Source of the DNA: Rhodanobacter sp. ANJX3
GTDB lineage: Bacteria; Pseudomonadota; Gammaproteobacteria; Xanthomonadales; Rhodanobacteraceae
Direction of reading: 5' to 3'
DNA: 64,000 nucleotides
NCBI RefSeq assembly: GCF_014200755.1
Contig: NZ_JACHCM010000003.1
Span: 248,001 to 312,000, forward strand
Shown here: positions 1 to 10,339 of the stretch, one piece after another
How the letters are laid out: each line of letters starts with the position of its first letter
Position numbering within the stretch: position 1 is the stretch's first letter
The notes under the pieces: generated by a model
The model's input: the letters and a program-made list of their open reading frames with translations, nothing else
Databases searched by the model: none
What the model was told of the DNA's origin: nothing
Position numbers and translations under genes: made by a program

Positions 1-1397
1 GTCGGCTGGCCCACGCCGACCGGCACGCTCTGGCCATCCTTGCCGCAGACGCCGACGCCTTCGTCGAGCTTCATATCGTTGCCGATCATCGACACGCGGT
101 TGAGCACCTCCGGACCGGAGCCGATCAACGTGGCGCCCTTCACCGGACGCGTGATCTTGCCGTCCTCGATAAGGTAGGCCTCGCTGGCGCTGAAGGTGAA
201 CTTGCCGCTGGTGATGTCGACCTGGCCACCGCCGAAATTCGGTGCATACAACCCCTTCTTGACCGAGCGAATGATCTCGGCGGGATCGTGCTGGCCGCCG
301 AGCATGTAGGTATTGGTCATGCGCGGCATCGGCAGCGAGGTGAACGATTCGCGGCGGCCATTGCCGGTAGGCTTCATTCCCATCAGTCGCGCGTTGAGCT
401 TGTCCTGCATATAGCCCTTGAGGATGCCGTCCTCGATCAGCGTGGTGCATTCGGTCGGCGTGCCCTCGTCGTCGATGCTGAGCGAACCGCGGCGGCCCTG
501 CAGGGTGCCGTCGTCAACGATGGTCACCCCCTTGGCGGCAACGCGCTGGCCGATGCGACCGGAGAACGCCGAACTGCCCTTACGATTGAAGTCTCCCTCC
601 AGCCCATGACCGATCGCTTCGTGCAGCAACACCCCGGGCCAGCCCGGACCGAGCACCACGGTCATGTTGCCGGCCGGCGCATCGACCGAATCGAGGTTCA
701 CCAGCGCCTGGCGCACGGCTTCGTCGGCGAAAGACAGCGCGCGGCCATTCTCGATCAGCTCGCCATAACCATAACGGCCACCGCCGCCGGAATGCCCTTG
801 CTCGCGACGCCCGTTCTGCTCGGCGATCACCTGCACGTTCAAGCGCACCAGCGGCCGCACATCGGCGGCCAGGGTGCCGTCGGAAGCGGCGATAAGAATC
901 GTATCGATGGTAGCGGCGATACTGACGATCACCTGCTTGATGCGTGGGTCGCGCGAGCGCGCGTACGCATCGACCTCGCGCAACAGCGCGATCTTCTCCG
1001 GGTTGGGCAGGCTGTCGACCGGATCGATGGCCGGATACAGCTGGCGCGCGCCGTTCAGCGCCAACGGCTTGCCGGCGCCGTTGCCGTCGTGGGCGATGGC
1101 GCGGGCGGCACGCGAGGCGTCCAACAGCTGCGGCATGACAATTTCGTCGGAATAGGCGAAACCGGTTTTCTCGCCGCTGATGGCACGCACGCCCACACCC
1201 TGCTCGATCGAGTGGCTGCCGTCCTTGACGATGCCCTCTTCCAGCAGCCACGACTCGCTGCGCGAATGCTGAAAATACAGGTCGGCCGCGTCGATCGACG
1301 GGCCCATCAGCTGATTGAACACGCGGTCGAGGTCGGTGGCGGCGATGCCGCCCGGAGCGAGCAGCCGGCGTTCGGCCTGGGCAAGCAATGAATCCAT
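1..1397 (-). CDS. tldD: Metalloprotease TldD (3' end cut by window)
   Basis: Subunit of the TldD/TldE zinc protease, which in E. coli processes small peptides such as microcin B17 and acts on CcdA. The ATG at 1397 gives [13 protein letters not shown], a typical TldD N-terminus. The HExxxH metal motif reads [11 protein letters not shown] (about 590-630). About 465 codons are visible against about 480 in the family, so only some 15 C-terminal residues are missing. The gene diverges from the hydroxylase gene starting at 1593. In enterobacteria rng, yhdP and tldD are adjacent; here the hydroxylase gene sits between yhdP and tldD. The partner tldE/pmbA is not in this window. Confidence 0.96.
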   Translation of the reverse strand, partial: MDSLLAQAERRLLAPGGIAATDLDRVFNQLMGPSIDAADLYFQHSRSESWLLEEGIVKDGSHSIEQGVGVRAISGEKTGFAYSDEIVMPQLLDASRAARAIAHDGNGAGKPLALNGARQLYPAIDPVDSLPNPEKIALLREVDAYARSRDPRIKQVIVSIAATIDTILIAASDGTLAADVRPLVRLNVQVIAEQNGRREQGHSGGGGRYGYGELIENGRALSFADEAVRQALVNLDSVDAPAGNMTVVLGPGWPGVLLHEAIGHGLEGDFNRKGSSAFSGRIGQRVAAKGVTIVDDGTLQGRRGSLSIDDEGTPTECTTLIEDGILKGYMQDKLNARLMGMKPTGNGRRESFTSLPMPRMTNTYMLGGQHDPAEIIRSVKKGLYAPNFGGGQVDITSGKFTFSASEAYLIEDGKITRPVKGATLIGSGPEVLNRVSMIGNDMKLDEGVGVCGKDGQSVPVGVGQP

Positions 1398-1592
1398 GGG
1401 TTTCTGCCGTTACTGGTGCGGTGGGACTGAAGAGATATGGCCAAATCCTGCGGCTTAAAGCCCGCTCCCGCAAGCCTGGCCGTCAGCGGAAGACGGCGGC
1501 CGCCGACACGCGCGCCGATCGAACTTGGCGCTACCATGCGCCGAAGGCCGGATAGACCACCTCGTATGCACCCTTTGACGCAGGAAAGCTTG

Positions 1593-2819
1593 ATGACGCA
1601 TCCCTCACGACGCAAGTTCGCGCACAAGCTGATCGACGCCGCCGTGATGGCACCGGCCGAACGTCTTGGCGTGGTGGTCGACGATACCAGGGAGATGTTC
1701 CGCGGCAGCGGCGAGCTCGAACCGGGCAAGGCGATGGTGACCACTGCGATCGCCATGTCGCTGGCGATCCTGTGTCTGCTCGGCGTGCTGGCATTTCACT
1801 TTCCGCAGTACCTGACCACGCCGGAGCTGCGCGCGAAGTATTCGGTGGACCTGCTGCGTCAGGCGCTGTTCGGCGCCCTGCTGATGGCTGGCGCACTGTC
1901 GCTGGGCAATCTGATCCTCAACCGGCAGCGCAATATCAATATCGCGGCGTTCGTCCTGGTGATCGCTGCGGTCGCGCTGGGTGGTTCACGCGTACCGGTC
2001 GGCAACTTTCCCGATCACACGCCGTATATCGGGCTGGACTGGTTCATCCTCGACCTGCTTGGCTCCACGCTGATCTTCGTGGTGATCGAAAAGCTGTTCC
2101 CGCTGTACAAGGGGCAGCCGATCTTCCGGCCCGAGTGGCAGACCGACATGAAGCACTTCGCGGTGAATCACTTCATCGTCGGGCTGGCGCTGCTGACGGT
2201 GAATTTCCTGCTGCACCATTTGTTCGGCTGGCTGGTGCGCAGCGACTTTCAGCAGTTCGTGCAACACATCGGGTTCGTACCGCAGTTGCTGCTGTGCGTG
2301 CTGGTGGCCGACATGGCGCAGTATTGGACGCATCGCGCGTATCACGAGGTGCCTTTTTTGTGGCGCTTCCACTCCGTGCACCACAGCGTGAAGACGATGG
2401 ACTGGCTGGCCGGTTCGCGCCAGAGCATGCTCGAACTGATCGCCACCCGCGTCTGCGTGCTGGCGCCGCTTTATATCCTGGGCTTCAGCGAGGCGGTGAT
2501 GAACGGCTACATCCTGATCGTGGGGTTTCAAGCGGTTTTCAACCACGCCAACGTGCACCTGCCGTGGGGACCGCTGAAATACGTGATCGTGACGCCGAAT
2601 TTCCACCACTGGCATCACGCCTCGGACGATATTGCCATCGACAAGAATTACGCCGCGCACTACGCCTTCATCGATTACCTGTTTGGCACCGCCGTCAAAA
2701 CCGATGACAAGTTTCCCGCGCACTACGGCGTGGTCGGCGACTACATGCCGGATGGCTTCATCAACCAGCAGCTGTTTCCGTTTCGTGGCAGCACCAAGCC
2801 GGCCGAGCCGACAGCCTGA
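1593..2819 (+). CDS. Fatty acid hydroxylase / sterol desaturase superfamily membrane protein
   Basis: Integral membrane di-iron oxygenase family. The three histidine clusters are visible: HRAYH (residues 247-251), HSVHH (260-264) and HHWHH (338-342), fitting HX3H, HX2HH, HX2HH. Hydrophobic segments lie near residues 50-70, 85-105, 115-130, 150-170 and 200-225. The predicted 408 residues are long for the family because of a charged N-terminal stretch. The ATG at 1593 was chosen for the AGGAAAG about 5 bases upstream; an in-frame ATG at 1566 has no comparable site. The substrate cannot be told from sequence; lipid or carotenoid hydroxylation are options. It is convergent with yhdP, with 15 bases between the stops. 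Confidence 0.9.
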   Translation: MTHPSRRKFAHKLIDAAVMAPAERLGVVVDDTREMFRGSGELEPGKAMVTTAIAMSLAILCLLGVLAFHFPQYLTTPELRAKYSVDLLRQALFGALLMAGALSLGNLILNRQRNINIAAFVLVIAAVALGGSRVPVGNFPDHTPYIGLDWFILDLLGSTLIFVVIEKLFPLYKGQPIFRPEWQTDMKHFAVNHFIVGLALLTVNFLLHHLFGWLVRSDFQQFVQHIGFVPQLLLCVLVADMAQYWTHRAYHEVPFLWRFHSVHHSVKTMDWLAGSRQSMLELIATRVCVLAPLYILGFSEAVMNGYILIVGFQAVFNHANVHLPWGPLKYVIVTPNFHHWHHASDDIAIDKNYAAHYAFIDYLFGTAVKTDDKFPAHYGVVGDYMPDGFINQQLFPFRGSTKPAEPTA

Positions 2820-2834
2820 TTGGCCGGCGTGCCG

Positions 2835-5800
2835 TCAGTGGCCGGCTGACTGCGCCGAAGCCGGCTCGACGTTCTTCGATGCGTTGATCGGCATGGGCGC
2901 CACAGCGGCTGGCGGCAGGGCCGGTGCCGTATGTTTTTCCATCAGCGTCATGACCGGCTTGTCCCACTTACCGGTGATCTTGTAGCGCGCTCCGACAGCC
3001 CTGTTCAAGCCGCGCCCGAGCAGGCCCTGCACGGCGAAACCCGCGGCCGCACCGATCGGTCCACCGACGACGGCACCGACGATCGGCAGGCTGTTGCCGG
3101 CGTGCGGCACCACCACCATCTGCTGATCGAACTTCTTCGCCCGCAGGTCGGTGCGACCGGTGATGCTAATTTCGGCGGCCGGGCTGTGGATCTTGAAGTT
3201 GTTCGTGGTCGCCACGCCGTTGGCCAGACTGAAGTCGCCGGTCATCGAGTCGAAAGCCAACCCTTTGCCGAACACGTCGCCGAAATCCAGCGTCATGCGC
3301 CGCGGCAGCTCGGCCAGCGAAGCCAGGCCCAGCAACCGACCCGCACCCGGCGACGACACCTCGGGAATACGCCCGTCGCTGACGTGCACGCTGAGCGTAC
3401 CGTCCATGCTGGCCAACGAGAGCGCGCTGGGCGCGCCGGGCCAGCTAGCGTCGAGTTCATCCGTGGTCTTGCCACCGTTGACCAGACCCTCGAAACCGAA
3501 AGCGCCGAGCATGCCGCCAAGGTCTTCCGCGGCGAAGCCGATCTTCATACGCGTATGGCTGTCGGTGGCGCTGCCGTTCCAGTCGCCACTGGCATTGATT
3601 TGCACGCGGCTGGACAGCGCGCGCAGCTGCTCGATGTGCAGGCCACTGGCCGTCGGCCAGGTTTCCAGCCGCGCCTCGCCCAACTTGGCATCGCCCAGAC
3701 GAAGATCGCCCAACCACAGGTGAAACGGCGGCAGCGCAGCGGGATTGATGCCGGTATTGGCCGGATTCGCTGGCGGCACCGTGATCGACGCGGCGTCGAC
3801 GGGGACGGCAGCGGACGAAGAAGTTCCGTTTGGACGTCCATTTGTGCTGGCGACGACAGCCGTATCCTTCGGCCAGTAAAGCTTCTGCAGGCGCGCGGTG
3901 ATACCGCGCTTGTCCATCTCGCGCGTCGGTACGTTGAAATTGCCGCTCATGGTGGCGGCGGCCACATCCACGCTGATCGCATCGGTCCGCGGCTTCGCCT
4001 TGATCTGCATGGCGCCGAACGGATAGCCGAACAGGGTCGCCTGCGCCGCGCCGATGTCGATGGTTTCCAGCGACGGGCCGTCACCGCTGCCGCCGGCAGC
4101 GACATGCTGCACCCAGCCGGTGACGTCCAGCTGGTCGGTATGCCCGCGGATGCGCAGCCCCTGCGCCGGCAGATCGTTCGGCATATCGCTGCCCAGCGCT
4201 ATCGTCCCTACCAGCGGCTTCTGCGCGCCGTCGGCCAGGCGAAAATGCCCGCGTGCGATCTGACCCAGGGCCAGCTGCATATCGCTGCCGCCCACCGGCA
4301 GGCCCAACGTCAGCTGCAGCGGCAGACTCTCCGGTGCCGACTTTTTCAACGGCACCGGCAGATTGAGCGCAATGCCGGTCAGTGGAGAATCCACGCTGAG
4401 CGTCTGCGTCAGTCCTTTGCTGCCCGCCGAATGGGCAACCGTGAAGCCGATGGCGAAATCGCTGCGCCCATCGGCCAGCGGCACCAGCCATTTGAGCGTA
4501 GGGTAATCCTGCACCAGCTCCGACAGCTGATAACTGCCGCTCAGCTGTGCCGAAAAGGTGGTACCGGGGTCGGCATTGCCGCCGGCAATGGCCAGCTGCA
4601 GTTTGGACGGCTGTCCGCGGAAGCCGACGTCCAACGGGCCACCCTGCATGCCGTGCCCGTCGAAGTGCAGGGGGCCGTTGATCTTGTCGAGCTTGAGGTT
4701 CCACTCGGGCGCGGTAAGGTCGACGTCCTTCAATTGCGCCGTACCGTTCACCTGTCCCTCGTTCAGTCTGGCCAGCGGCAGCGCCAGATGGAAATCGACC
4801 ACGCCGCTGCCGCCCAGATTGAGCTTGGCCAGCGTATCGGCCTGAGCGCTGCCGATCGGGCTTTTGCGCGCGAACTCCATCAGACTCGCGCCGCTGCCGC
4901 TGCCTTGGACGGAAAGATCGAGCACGGGATCGGCAAAATCGGGAATCTGCGCCGCGGCATGATCGACTTTTACGCCCAGCACCTGCCCCGCGGTGGCTTC
5001 GGCGGACAAGCCGTTGTTGACGAAGCTGGCAACCAGATCGAGCCCTTCGCCGCGCGGCCAACCCTTGCCGTAGTCGAACACCAGACCCATGACCGGCGCG
5101 CGCGCTTCGAAGCGGCCTTCGTTGTGCCGGAACGGCCAGTCGGCCAGGCTGCCGCGCACCAGTGCCTGGGCCTGATCGATACGGCCTTCAACCAGAGCGT
5201 TATCGAGCCACGCGACCGTGGCGGGCGGCAGCGTATTGGTGGGCAGGTAGGCCTTGGCCGCCTGCAGGTCGACATGGTCCAGGCCGGCATAAATATCCAG
5301 GAAGGGGGCGCCCTGCGCCGGCAGGGTGACTTCACCGCGCGCATCGCCCGCGTAACCGGCGCCGGCGAAATCCAGAGCGTCCACGCCGATATGCCAATCG
5401 CCGTTGTCCGGCCAGAACGCCAGCGTGCCGCTCAAGCTCGTCAACGAGAACGGCTGACGAAAGATCTGCGGAAACTGCAGCGTGGTGGACTGCGCCGGCA
5501 ACTCCAGCGAGAACGCGTCGGCATCGCCACGCAGCTCGCCGCGCAGGCCGCTCACGCCGGGCAGCTTGCCGACCGCATCGATAGCAAGCCCCGTGAACAT
5601 CAGATCGACGGCCTGCAAACCGTCGGTTTGATTCCACTGCAGGGCGACCCGATTCAGATCGCCGCGCGGGTGCCCGCCGCCTAGCCACTGCGCCAGCGGC
5701 AGGCCGAGGTCGGGCTTCAGGGCGAGCCAGGGCAGCAGCGGCGCCAGCTGCAATTCGCGTGCAGCGACACCGACTCGAATCGGCTGGCCCGCTGGTTGAT

Positions 5801-6764
5801 GCAGGCTCAACGCAAGCCGGCTGTCGTCATCGCCAGCCCAGCGCACATCGTAGCCATCGGCCGTGCGGCGTAGGCCGGCGATGCCATGCAGGGCCGATAC
5901 GCTGGCACGCGCTCCGTCGGCGTGCGATATCGCCAGCCGATCCAGATCGAACCGAATGGTGCCACTCACCACTTTGCCGCGATACCAGTCGAGCCACGAG
6001 GCCAACTGGCCGTGACCCTGTTCGGCCGTGTAGCCGTCCATATCGATACCGAGCAGCAGCGGCTTGAGATCGACATCGTTCGCGCCGACCCACAGATGGC
6101 CCGAGCTGCCGTCCTCGCGAAAGCGCCCGGCAGTGCGTAGCAGCGCCGACACTCCATCACGCTGCAGCAGCCCACCGAAACGCACGTGATCGCCCTGCCG
6201 GCTCAGACGCAGCTGCGGCGCCAGCAGGGTGTAACTTTTATCCAGCTGCGCATCGGTGATGACCACGCGCAAGTTTTCCAGCCAGATATCCATCGACAGC
6301 GGGCCCAGCGACAACGGCTGCGTACGGCCACCGCCGGCCACGCCGATACCGTTAATGTGCCAGCTGCCATCGGCATCGCGCACCAGATCCAGCTCCAGGC
6401 CGCGCACACGCAGGTTAACCAGATGCCGCGACGGCGTCAGCCAGCCGCCAAAATCCAGCTTCAGTTCGGACTCGGGAATCTGCAACGGCGCGCCGGCCTG
6501 ACCGTTCTGCGCACCGACCGTGACGCCGTGCATGACGAACAATGGACCGGAGGGCGTCCAGCGGCCCTCCATCGAGGCGAAGCTGACCGGCCGCTGCAGG
6601 CGCTCGCTGAGCTGTGCCGCGACCCATTCGGGATGGCGCGCCAGCAGCGGAAGCAGCAGCTGCGTCAACGCCATCACCACCGCCAGCAGAATCACCGCGC
6701 TGCCGGCGATCCATCCCGCTGCACGCGCACAGCCGTGCAGCCGCCGCTGCCACAGCGCCTTCAC
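2835..6764 (-). CDS. yhdP: YhdP family AsmA-like envelope protein
   Basis: Giant inner-membrane-anchored, mostly periplasmic protein of 1309 residues, close to the 1266 of E. coli YhdP. The family, with TamB and YdbH, is linked to phospholipid transport between inner and outer membranes. One transmembrane helix (about residues 16-40) is followed by the typical sequence ending LQRPVSFASMEGRW, then long beta-rich DUF3971/AsmA-like repeats. A Gly-rich amphipathic stretch near the C-terminus (GAVVGGPIGAAAGFAVQGLL) is family-typical. The start is GTG at 6764, with no strong Shine-Dalgarno. It follows rng by 45 bases on the same strand, so co-transcription is likely, as in E. coli. Confidence 0.94.
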   Translation of the reverse strand: MKALWQRRLHGCARAAGWIAGSAVILLAVVMALTQLLLPLLARHPEWVAAQLSERLQRPVSFASMEGRWTPSGPLFVMHGVTVGAQNGQAGAPLQIPESELKLDFGGWLTPSRHLVNLRVRGLELDLVRDADGSWHINGIGVAGGGRTQPLSLGPLSMDIWLENLRVVITDAQLDKSYTLLAPQLRLSRQGDHVRFGGLLQRDGVSALLRTAGRFREDGSSGHLWVGANDVDLKPLLLGIDMDGYTAEQGHGQLASWLDWYRGKVVSGTIRFDLDRLAISHADGARASVSALHGIAGLRRTADGYDVRWAGDDDSRLALSLHQPAGQPIRVGVAARELQLAPLLPWLALKPDLGLPLAQWLGGGHPRGDLNRVALQWNQTDGLQAVDLMFTGLAIDAVGKLPGVSGLRGELRGDADAFSLELPAQSTTLQFPQIFRQPFSLTSLSGTLAFWPDNGDWHIGVDALDFAGAGYAGDARGEVTLPAQGAPFLDIYAGLDHVDLQAAKAYLPTNTLPPATVAWLDNALVEGRIDQAQALVRGSLADWPFRHNEGRFEARAPVMGLVFDYGKGWPRGEGLDLVASFVNNGLSAEATAGQVLGVKVDHAAAQIPDFADPVLDLSVQGSGSGASLMEFARKSPIGSAQADTLAKLNLGGSGVVDFHLALPLARLNEGQVNGTAQLKDVDLTAPEWNLKLDKINGPLHFDGHGMQGGPLDVGFRGQPSKLQLAIAGGNADPGTTFSAQLSGSYQLSELVQDYPTLKWLVPLADGRSDFAIGFTVAHSAGSKGLTQTLSVDSPLTGIALNLPVPLKKSAPESLPLQLTLGLPVGGSDMQLALGQIARGHFRLADGAQKPLVGTIALGSDMPNDLPAQGLRIRGHTDQLDVTGWVQHVAAGGSGDGPSLETIDIGAAQATLFGYPFGAMQIKAKPRTDAISVDVAAATMSGNFNVPTREMDKRGITARLQKLYWPKDTAVVASTNGRPNGTSSSAAVPVDAASITVPPANPANTGINPAALPPFHLWLGDLRLGDAKLGEARLETWPTASGLHIEQLRALSSRVQINASGDWNGSATDSHTRMKIGFAAEDLGGMLGAFGFEGLVNGGKTTDELDASWPGAPSALSLASMDGTLSVHVSDGRIPEVSSPGAGRLLGLASLAELPRRMTLDFGDVFGKGLAFDSMTGDFSLANGVATTNNFKIHSPAAEISITGRTDLRAKKFDQQMVVVPHAGNSLPIVGAVVGGPIGAAAGFAVQGLLGRGLNRAVGARYKITGKWDKPVMTLMEKHTAPALPPAAVAPMPINASKNVEPASAQSAGH

Positions 6765-6809
6765 GCGCGGCGGTCCGCGCCAGACGCAGCTAGCGAATTC
6801 AGGCCGGAC

Positions 6810-8297
6810 CTACAGCAAAACCACATCAAACTGTTCCTGCGAATAGTGCTCTTCGGCCTGGAATCGTATGCTTTTGGAGATGAACTCTTCCAATTCGGCG
6901 ACCGCGCCGGACTCTTCTTCAAGGATGCGGGTCACCACCGACGGGCTGGCCATGACCAGCAATTTCTCGGCATTGAACTGGCGCACGGCGCGGGTGATTT
7001 CGCGAAAAATTTCGTAGGTCACGGTTTCGGCCGTCTTCAGCTGGCCGCGCCCGCTGCAGGTGGCGCAGGGTTCGCACAGCTGGCGCGCCAGACTCTCCGT
7101 CGTGCGCTTGCGCGTCATCTCCACCAAACCGAGCGCGGACATCGGATACACCGTGGTCTTGGCATGGTCGCGCGCGAGCCCCTTGCTCAGCATGCGCAGT
7201 ACCTGGCGCTTGTGCTCCTCGTCGATCATGTCGATGAAGTCGATGATGATGATGCCGCCCAAATTGCGCAGCCGCAGCTGGCGCGATGCCGCCTGCGCCG
7301 CTTCCAGATTGGTGCGGTAAACCGTTTCCTCCAGATTGCGTGTGCCCAGATAGGCACCGGTGTTGACGTCGATCGTGGTCATCGCCTCGGTCTGATCGAC
7401 AATCAGGTAACCACCCGATTTCAGCGGCACCTCTTTTTTCAGCGCGCGCTGCATTTCATCCTCGACGCCATACAGGTCGAAGATCGGGCGCTCGCCGTCG
7501 TAATGCTCGATGCGGTCGTCCAGGTGCGGCATGAACTTGTGCACGAACTTGACCACCTTTTCGAAGGTAGCGTGTGAATCGATGCGCACCTTTTCGATGT
7601 CGTCATTGAGCATGTCGCGCAAACTGCGCAGTGGCAGCGACAGCTCCTCGTAGACACGCTCGCCGACCTTGGCCTTGGCGATGTTTTCCTGCACCACGCG
7701 CCAGACCTTGCCAAGGTAGGTCACATCGAACGCCAGCGACTCGGCACTCTGCCCTTCCGCGTTGGTGCGCACGATATAGCCCAGCGGGTTCTCGCCGATC
7801 AGCGGGGTCAGCACGTCCTTCAGACGCTGGCGCTCGGACTCGTCCTCGATGCGGGTGGAAATACCCAGCGTGCGCGCATACGGCAGCAGCACCAGATAGC
7901 GCGAGGGGATGGACAGATGCGCCGAGAGCCGCGCGCCCTTGGTACTGATCGGGTCCTTGACCACCTGTACCACGATCTCCTGACCCTCATGCACCAGCTC
8001 GCTGATCGACGGCGTGTGGCCATTGCCATTGCCGCTTGGCTCAGTGCCGTCGGCCGATGGCGGCGGCGCCGGCCGCACGATATCGGAGGCATGCAGAAAC
8101 GCGGCGCGATCCAGTCCGATCTCGACAAACACCGCCTGCATGCCGGGCATCACGCGCTGCACGCGGCCCTTGTAAATATTGCCGACATAGCCGCGCTTGG
8201 AGGCACGTTCCACGTGCACCTCCTGCAGCATGCCGTTCTCGACAACGCCCACCCGCGTCTCACGCGGCGTCACGTTGATCAGAATTTCTTCGCTCAC
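6810..8297 (-). CDS. rng: Ribonuclease G
   Basis: Endoribonuclease of the RNase E/G family, which matures the 16S rRNA 5' end and decays some mRNAs. About 495 residues, close to E. coli RNase G (489), with no long RNase E C-terminal scaffold. An S1 RNA-binding domain occupies roughly residues 35-125. The metal-binding acidic residues are in IDVNTGAY and IIIIDFIDM, and the Zn-link cysteines in CATCSGRG. The GTG at 8297 was chosen because GGGGGAG lies 6 bases upstream and the product begins MSEEILINVTPRETRVG; a TTG at 8312 is in frame but poorly placed. yhdP follows directly. Confidence 0.97.
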   Translation of the reverse strand: MSEEILINVTPRETRVGVVENGMLQEVHVERASKRGYVGNIYKGRVQRVMPGMQAVFVEIGLDRAAFLHASDIVRPAPPPSADGTEPSGNGNGHTPSISELVHEGQEIVVQVVKDPISTKGARLSAHLSIPSRYLVLLPYARTLGISTRIEDESERQRLKDVLTPLIGENPLGYIVRTNAEGQSAESLAFDVTYLGKVWRVVQENIAKAKVGERVYEELSLPLRSLRDMLNDDIEKVRIDSHATFEKVVKFVHKFMPHLDDRIEHYDGERPIFDLYGVEDEMQRALKKEVPLKSGGYLIVDQTEAMTTIDVNTGAYLGTRNLEETVYRTNLEAAQAASRQLRLRNLGGIIIIDFIDMIDEEHKRQVLRMLSKGLARDHAKTTVYPMSALGLVEMTRKRTTESLARQLCEPCATCSGRGQLKTAETVTYEIFREITRAVRQFNAEKLLVMASPSVVTRILEEESGAVAELEEFISKSIRFQAEEHYSQEQFDVVLL

Positions 8298-8417
8298 CGG
8301 ACACTCCCCCAATTGATCTTCTTTATAGCCGTTGACGATCCTGTCTGTCGATGAAACCTTTCGCGGGTAGTCTGCAACATCAGTGATTTACGACACCCTT
8401 CTGACGGGTTGCTTGAC

Positions 8418-9521
8418 TCAGTTCGGCGCGCGATCGATGGTCGGGTCCGCCAGGGATCGCGACAGCGGCGGTTGTTCCAGCTCGGCGCGCAGGCGCGGCA
8501 GGCTTTGGGGGTAGTTGGCCTGCACGAACGCGATCAGGCCCTCGCGCACACGGCAGCGCAGGTCCCAGCTCAATGGTGAGTCGGCCGAACTGACCAGAGC
8601 CCGTAGCTGCATGGCTTTTTCGTTGGCGTCCGTGACCTGCAGCAGGCAGACCCAGCCGTCCCATTCGGGTGCTGCCGCGCAGATGCGCTTGAGCTCCTCG
8701 CGCAGTGGCTCCAAAGGTAGGCTGTAGTCGACCCATAAAAATACTGTACCGATCAGCTTGGAGCTGGTGCGCGTCCAGTTCTGGAACGGGTTTTCCATAA
8801 ACCAGTTCAGCGGCACAACCAGGCGGCGCTCGTCCCAGATTTTCACCACCACGTAAGTGCCGGTGATTTCCTCGATGCGCCCCCATTCGTTCTCGATGAT
8901 CACCACGTCGTCGAGCCGGATCGGCTGGGTCAGTGCGATCTGCAGACCGGCGATGAGATTACCCAGCACCGGCTTGGCCGCGAAGCCGAGCGCCAGGCCG
9001 GCCACGCCAGCCGAGGCCAGCAGGCTGGTGCCGATCTGGCGAACGTTGGGAAACGTCAGCAGGATCATCGACAACGCCAGCAGCACGATCAGCACGTTGA
9101 AGGTACGGCTGAGCACGCGAACCTGGGTGAGCACGCGACGCGAGCGCAGGTTATCGGCCTTGTTCATCGGGTATTGATGAATAGCCAGTCCTTCCAGCGC
9201 GCCCACGCAGCGCACCAGCAGCCACGCCGCTGTCGCGATCAGCGCGACCAGCAATAGATGCTGCAGCAAGTCGAGTGCCAGCAGCCGACCTGCTTCGGGC
9301 GCGAGGCGCAGCGCAAGGCTCAGCATCAGCAGCGGCACCAGCCACTCCATCGGTGCGCTGGCCCGGCGCAGTACGTCGGCCGCCAGCGGACGGCCGCGCG
9401 CCAGCCGTCGCATCACCGCCCAGCCGGCGCGCCGGATGACCGCGGCAAGCAGCAGCGCGACGCAGACTGCGCCTCCCAGCCGCACCCACGGCTCCTGGTT
9501 CCATAGTTCGGTCAATGACAT
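8418..9521 (-). CDS. MscS-family mechanosensitive ion channel
   Basis: Small-conductance mechanosensitive channel homologue of 367 residues, expected to gate in the inner membrane on hypo-osmotic shock. Four or five hydrophobic helices occupy roughly residues 12-30, 60-75, 83-105, 140-160 and 165-195. The last is the Gly/Ala-rich pore helix (SLLASAGVAGLALGFAAK) followed by the family sequence LGNLIAGLQIALTQPIRLDD and the beta domain with GRIEEITGTYVVVKIWD. The C-terminal cytoplasmic domain is of ordinary size. It lies 120 bases upstream of rng on the same strand and diverges from the gene at 9615. Which MscS subgroup it belongs to is not decidable here. Confidence 0.92.
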   Translation of the reverse strand: MSLTELWNQEPWVRLGGAVCVALLLAAVIRRAGWAVMRRLARGRPLAADVLRRASAPMEWLVPLLMLSLALRLAPEAGRLLALDLLQHLLLVALIATAAWLLVRCVGALEGLAIHQYPMNKADNLRSRRVLTQVRVLSRTFNVLIVLLALSMILLTFPNVRQIGTSLLASAGVAGLALGFAAKPVLGNLIAGLQIALTQPIRLDDVVIIENEWGRIEEITGTYVVVKIWDERRLVVPLNWFMENPFQNWTRTSSKLIGTVFLWVDYSLPLEPLREELKRICAAAPEWDGWVCLLQVTDANEKAMQLRALVSSADSPLSWDLRCRVREGLIAFVQANYPQSLPRLRAELEQPPLSRSLADPTIDRAPN

Positions 9522-9614
9522 GGCGCCAGTGTGGCCGGCACGACGTCCACGGCGTGTCGCTGAGGAATACAGAACTCGTTCAAATCCCTGCCATGCATCG
9601 CGTAAAGTAGCGTC

Positions 9615-10325
9615 ATGACGGCGACCCCGACACTACTGGCCTGGAGCGGCGGCAAGGACTGCCTGCTTGCGCTGCAGCGGCTGCTGGCCGACCCACAGTG
9701 GCAGGTGGTCGGCCTGCTGACCACGATCAACCGGCACTATTCGCGCGTCGCCATGCATGGCATCCAGCGCGATATTTTGCTGGCGCAAACCGAAGCGCTG
9801 GGACTGCCGCTGGTCGAAGTGCTGCTCGACTGGCCGGGCAGCAACGAGGCCTACGAGGATGCGCACGCCAAAGGACTGGTCGAAGCCCGCATGCGCTGGC
9901 CGGGCATGCGTCACTGCGCCTTCGGCGATCTGTTTTTGCAGGACGTGCGCGACTATCGCGTACGCCAGCTCGGCCGCGACAACTGGCGCGCGGTGTTTCC
10001 GCTGTGGGGCGAAGATACCGCCACGCTATCGCGACGCTTTGTCAGCGAAGGCCATCGCGCCATGCTTTGCTGCGTCGATACCCAGCAGCTCGACGCCGAA
10101 TACTGCGGCCGCGAGTTCAACAGCGCCCTGCTCGACCAGTTGCCGTCCGGCGTCGATCCCTGCGGCGAGCGTGGTGAATTCCATACACTGGCTTTCGACG
10201 GCCCGCTGTTTCGCCAGCCACTGAAGCTGCGCCGCGGTGAATCCGTGCTGCGCGACGACCGCTTTCAGTTCACCGATTTTCTGCTCGACGACGCGCCAGC
10301 ACGGCGTGCTCGGCTCGATGATTGA
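9615..10325 (+). CDS. Dph6-like ATP pyrophosphatase (adenine nucleotide alpha-hydrolase family)
   Basis: N-type ATP pyrophosphatase of 236 residues. The PP-loop SGGKDC is at residues 11-16 and the family signature GERGEFHTL is near residue 185. In archaea and eukaryotes this family includes diphthine-ammonia ligase (Dph6). Bacteria lack diphthamide, so the substrate here is unknown; amidation or adenylation of a carboxylate is a family-level guess. The stop overlaps a possible TTG start of the next gene and is 14 bases before its preferred ATG, so the two are probably co-transcribed. Confidence 0.85.
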   Translation: MTATPTLLAWSGGKDCLLALQRLLADPQWQVVGLLTTINRHYSRVAMHGIQRDILLAQTEALGLPLVEVLLDWPGSNEAYEDAHAKGLVEARMRWPGMRHCAFGDLFLQDVRDYRVRQLGRDNWRAVFPLWGEDTATLSRRFVSEGHRAMLCCVDTQQLDAEYCGREFNSALLDQLPSGVDPCGERGEFHTLAFDGPLFRQPLKLRRGESVLRDDRFQFTDFLLDDAPARRARLDD

Positions 10326-10339
10326 AGACACGAAAATCC

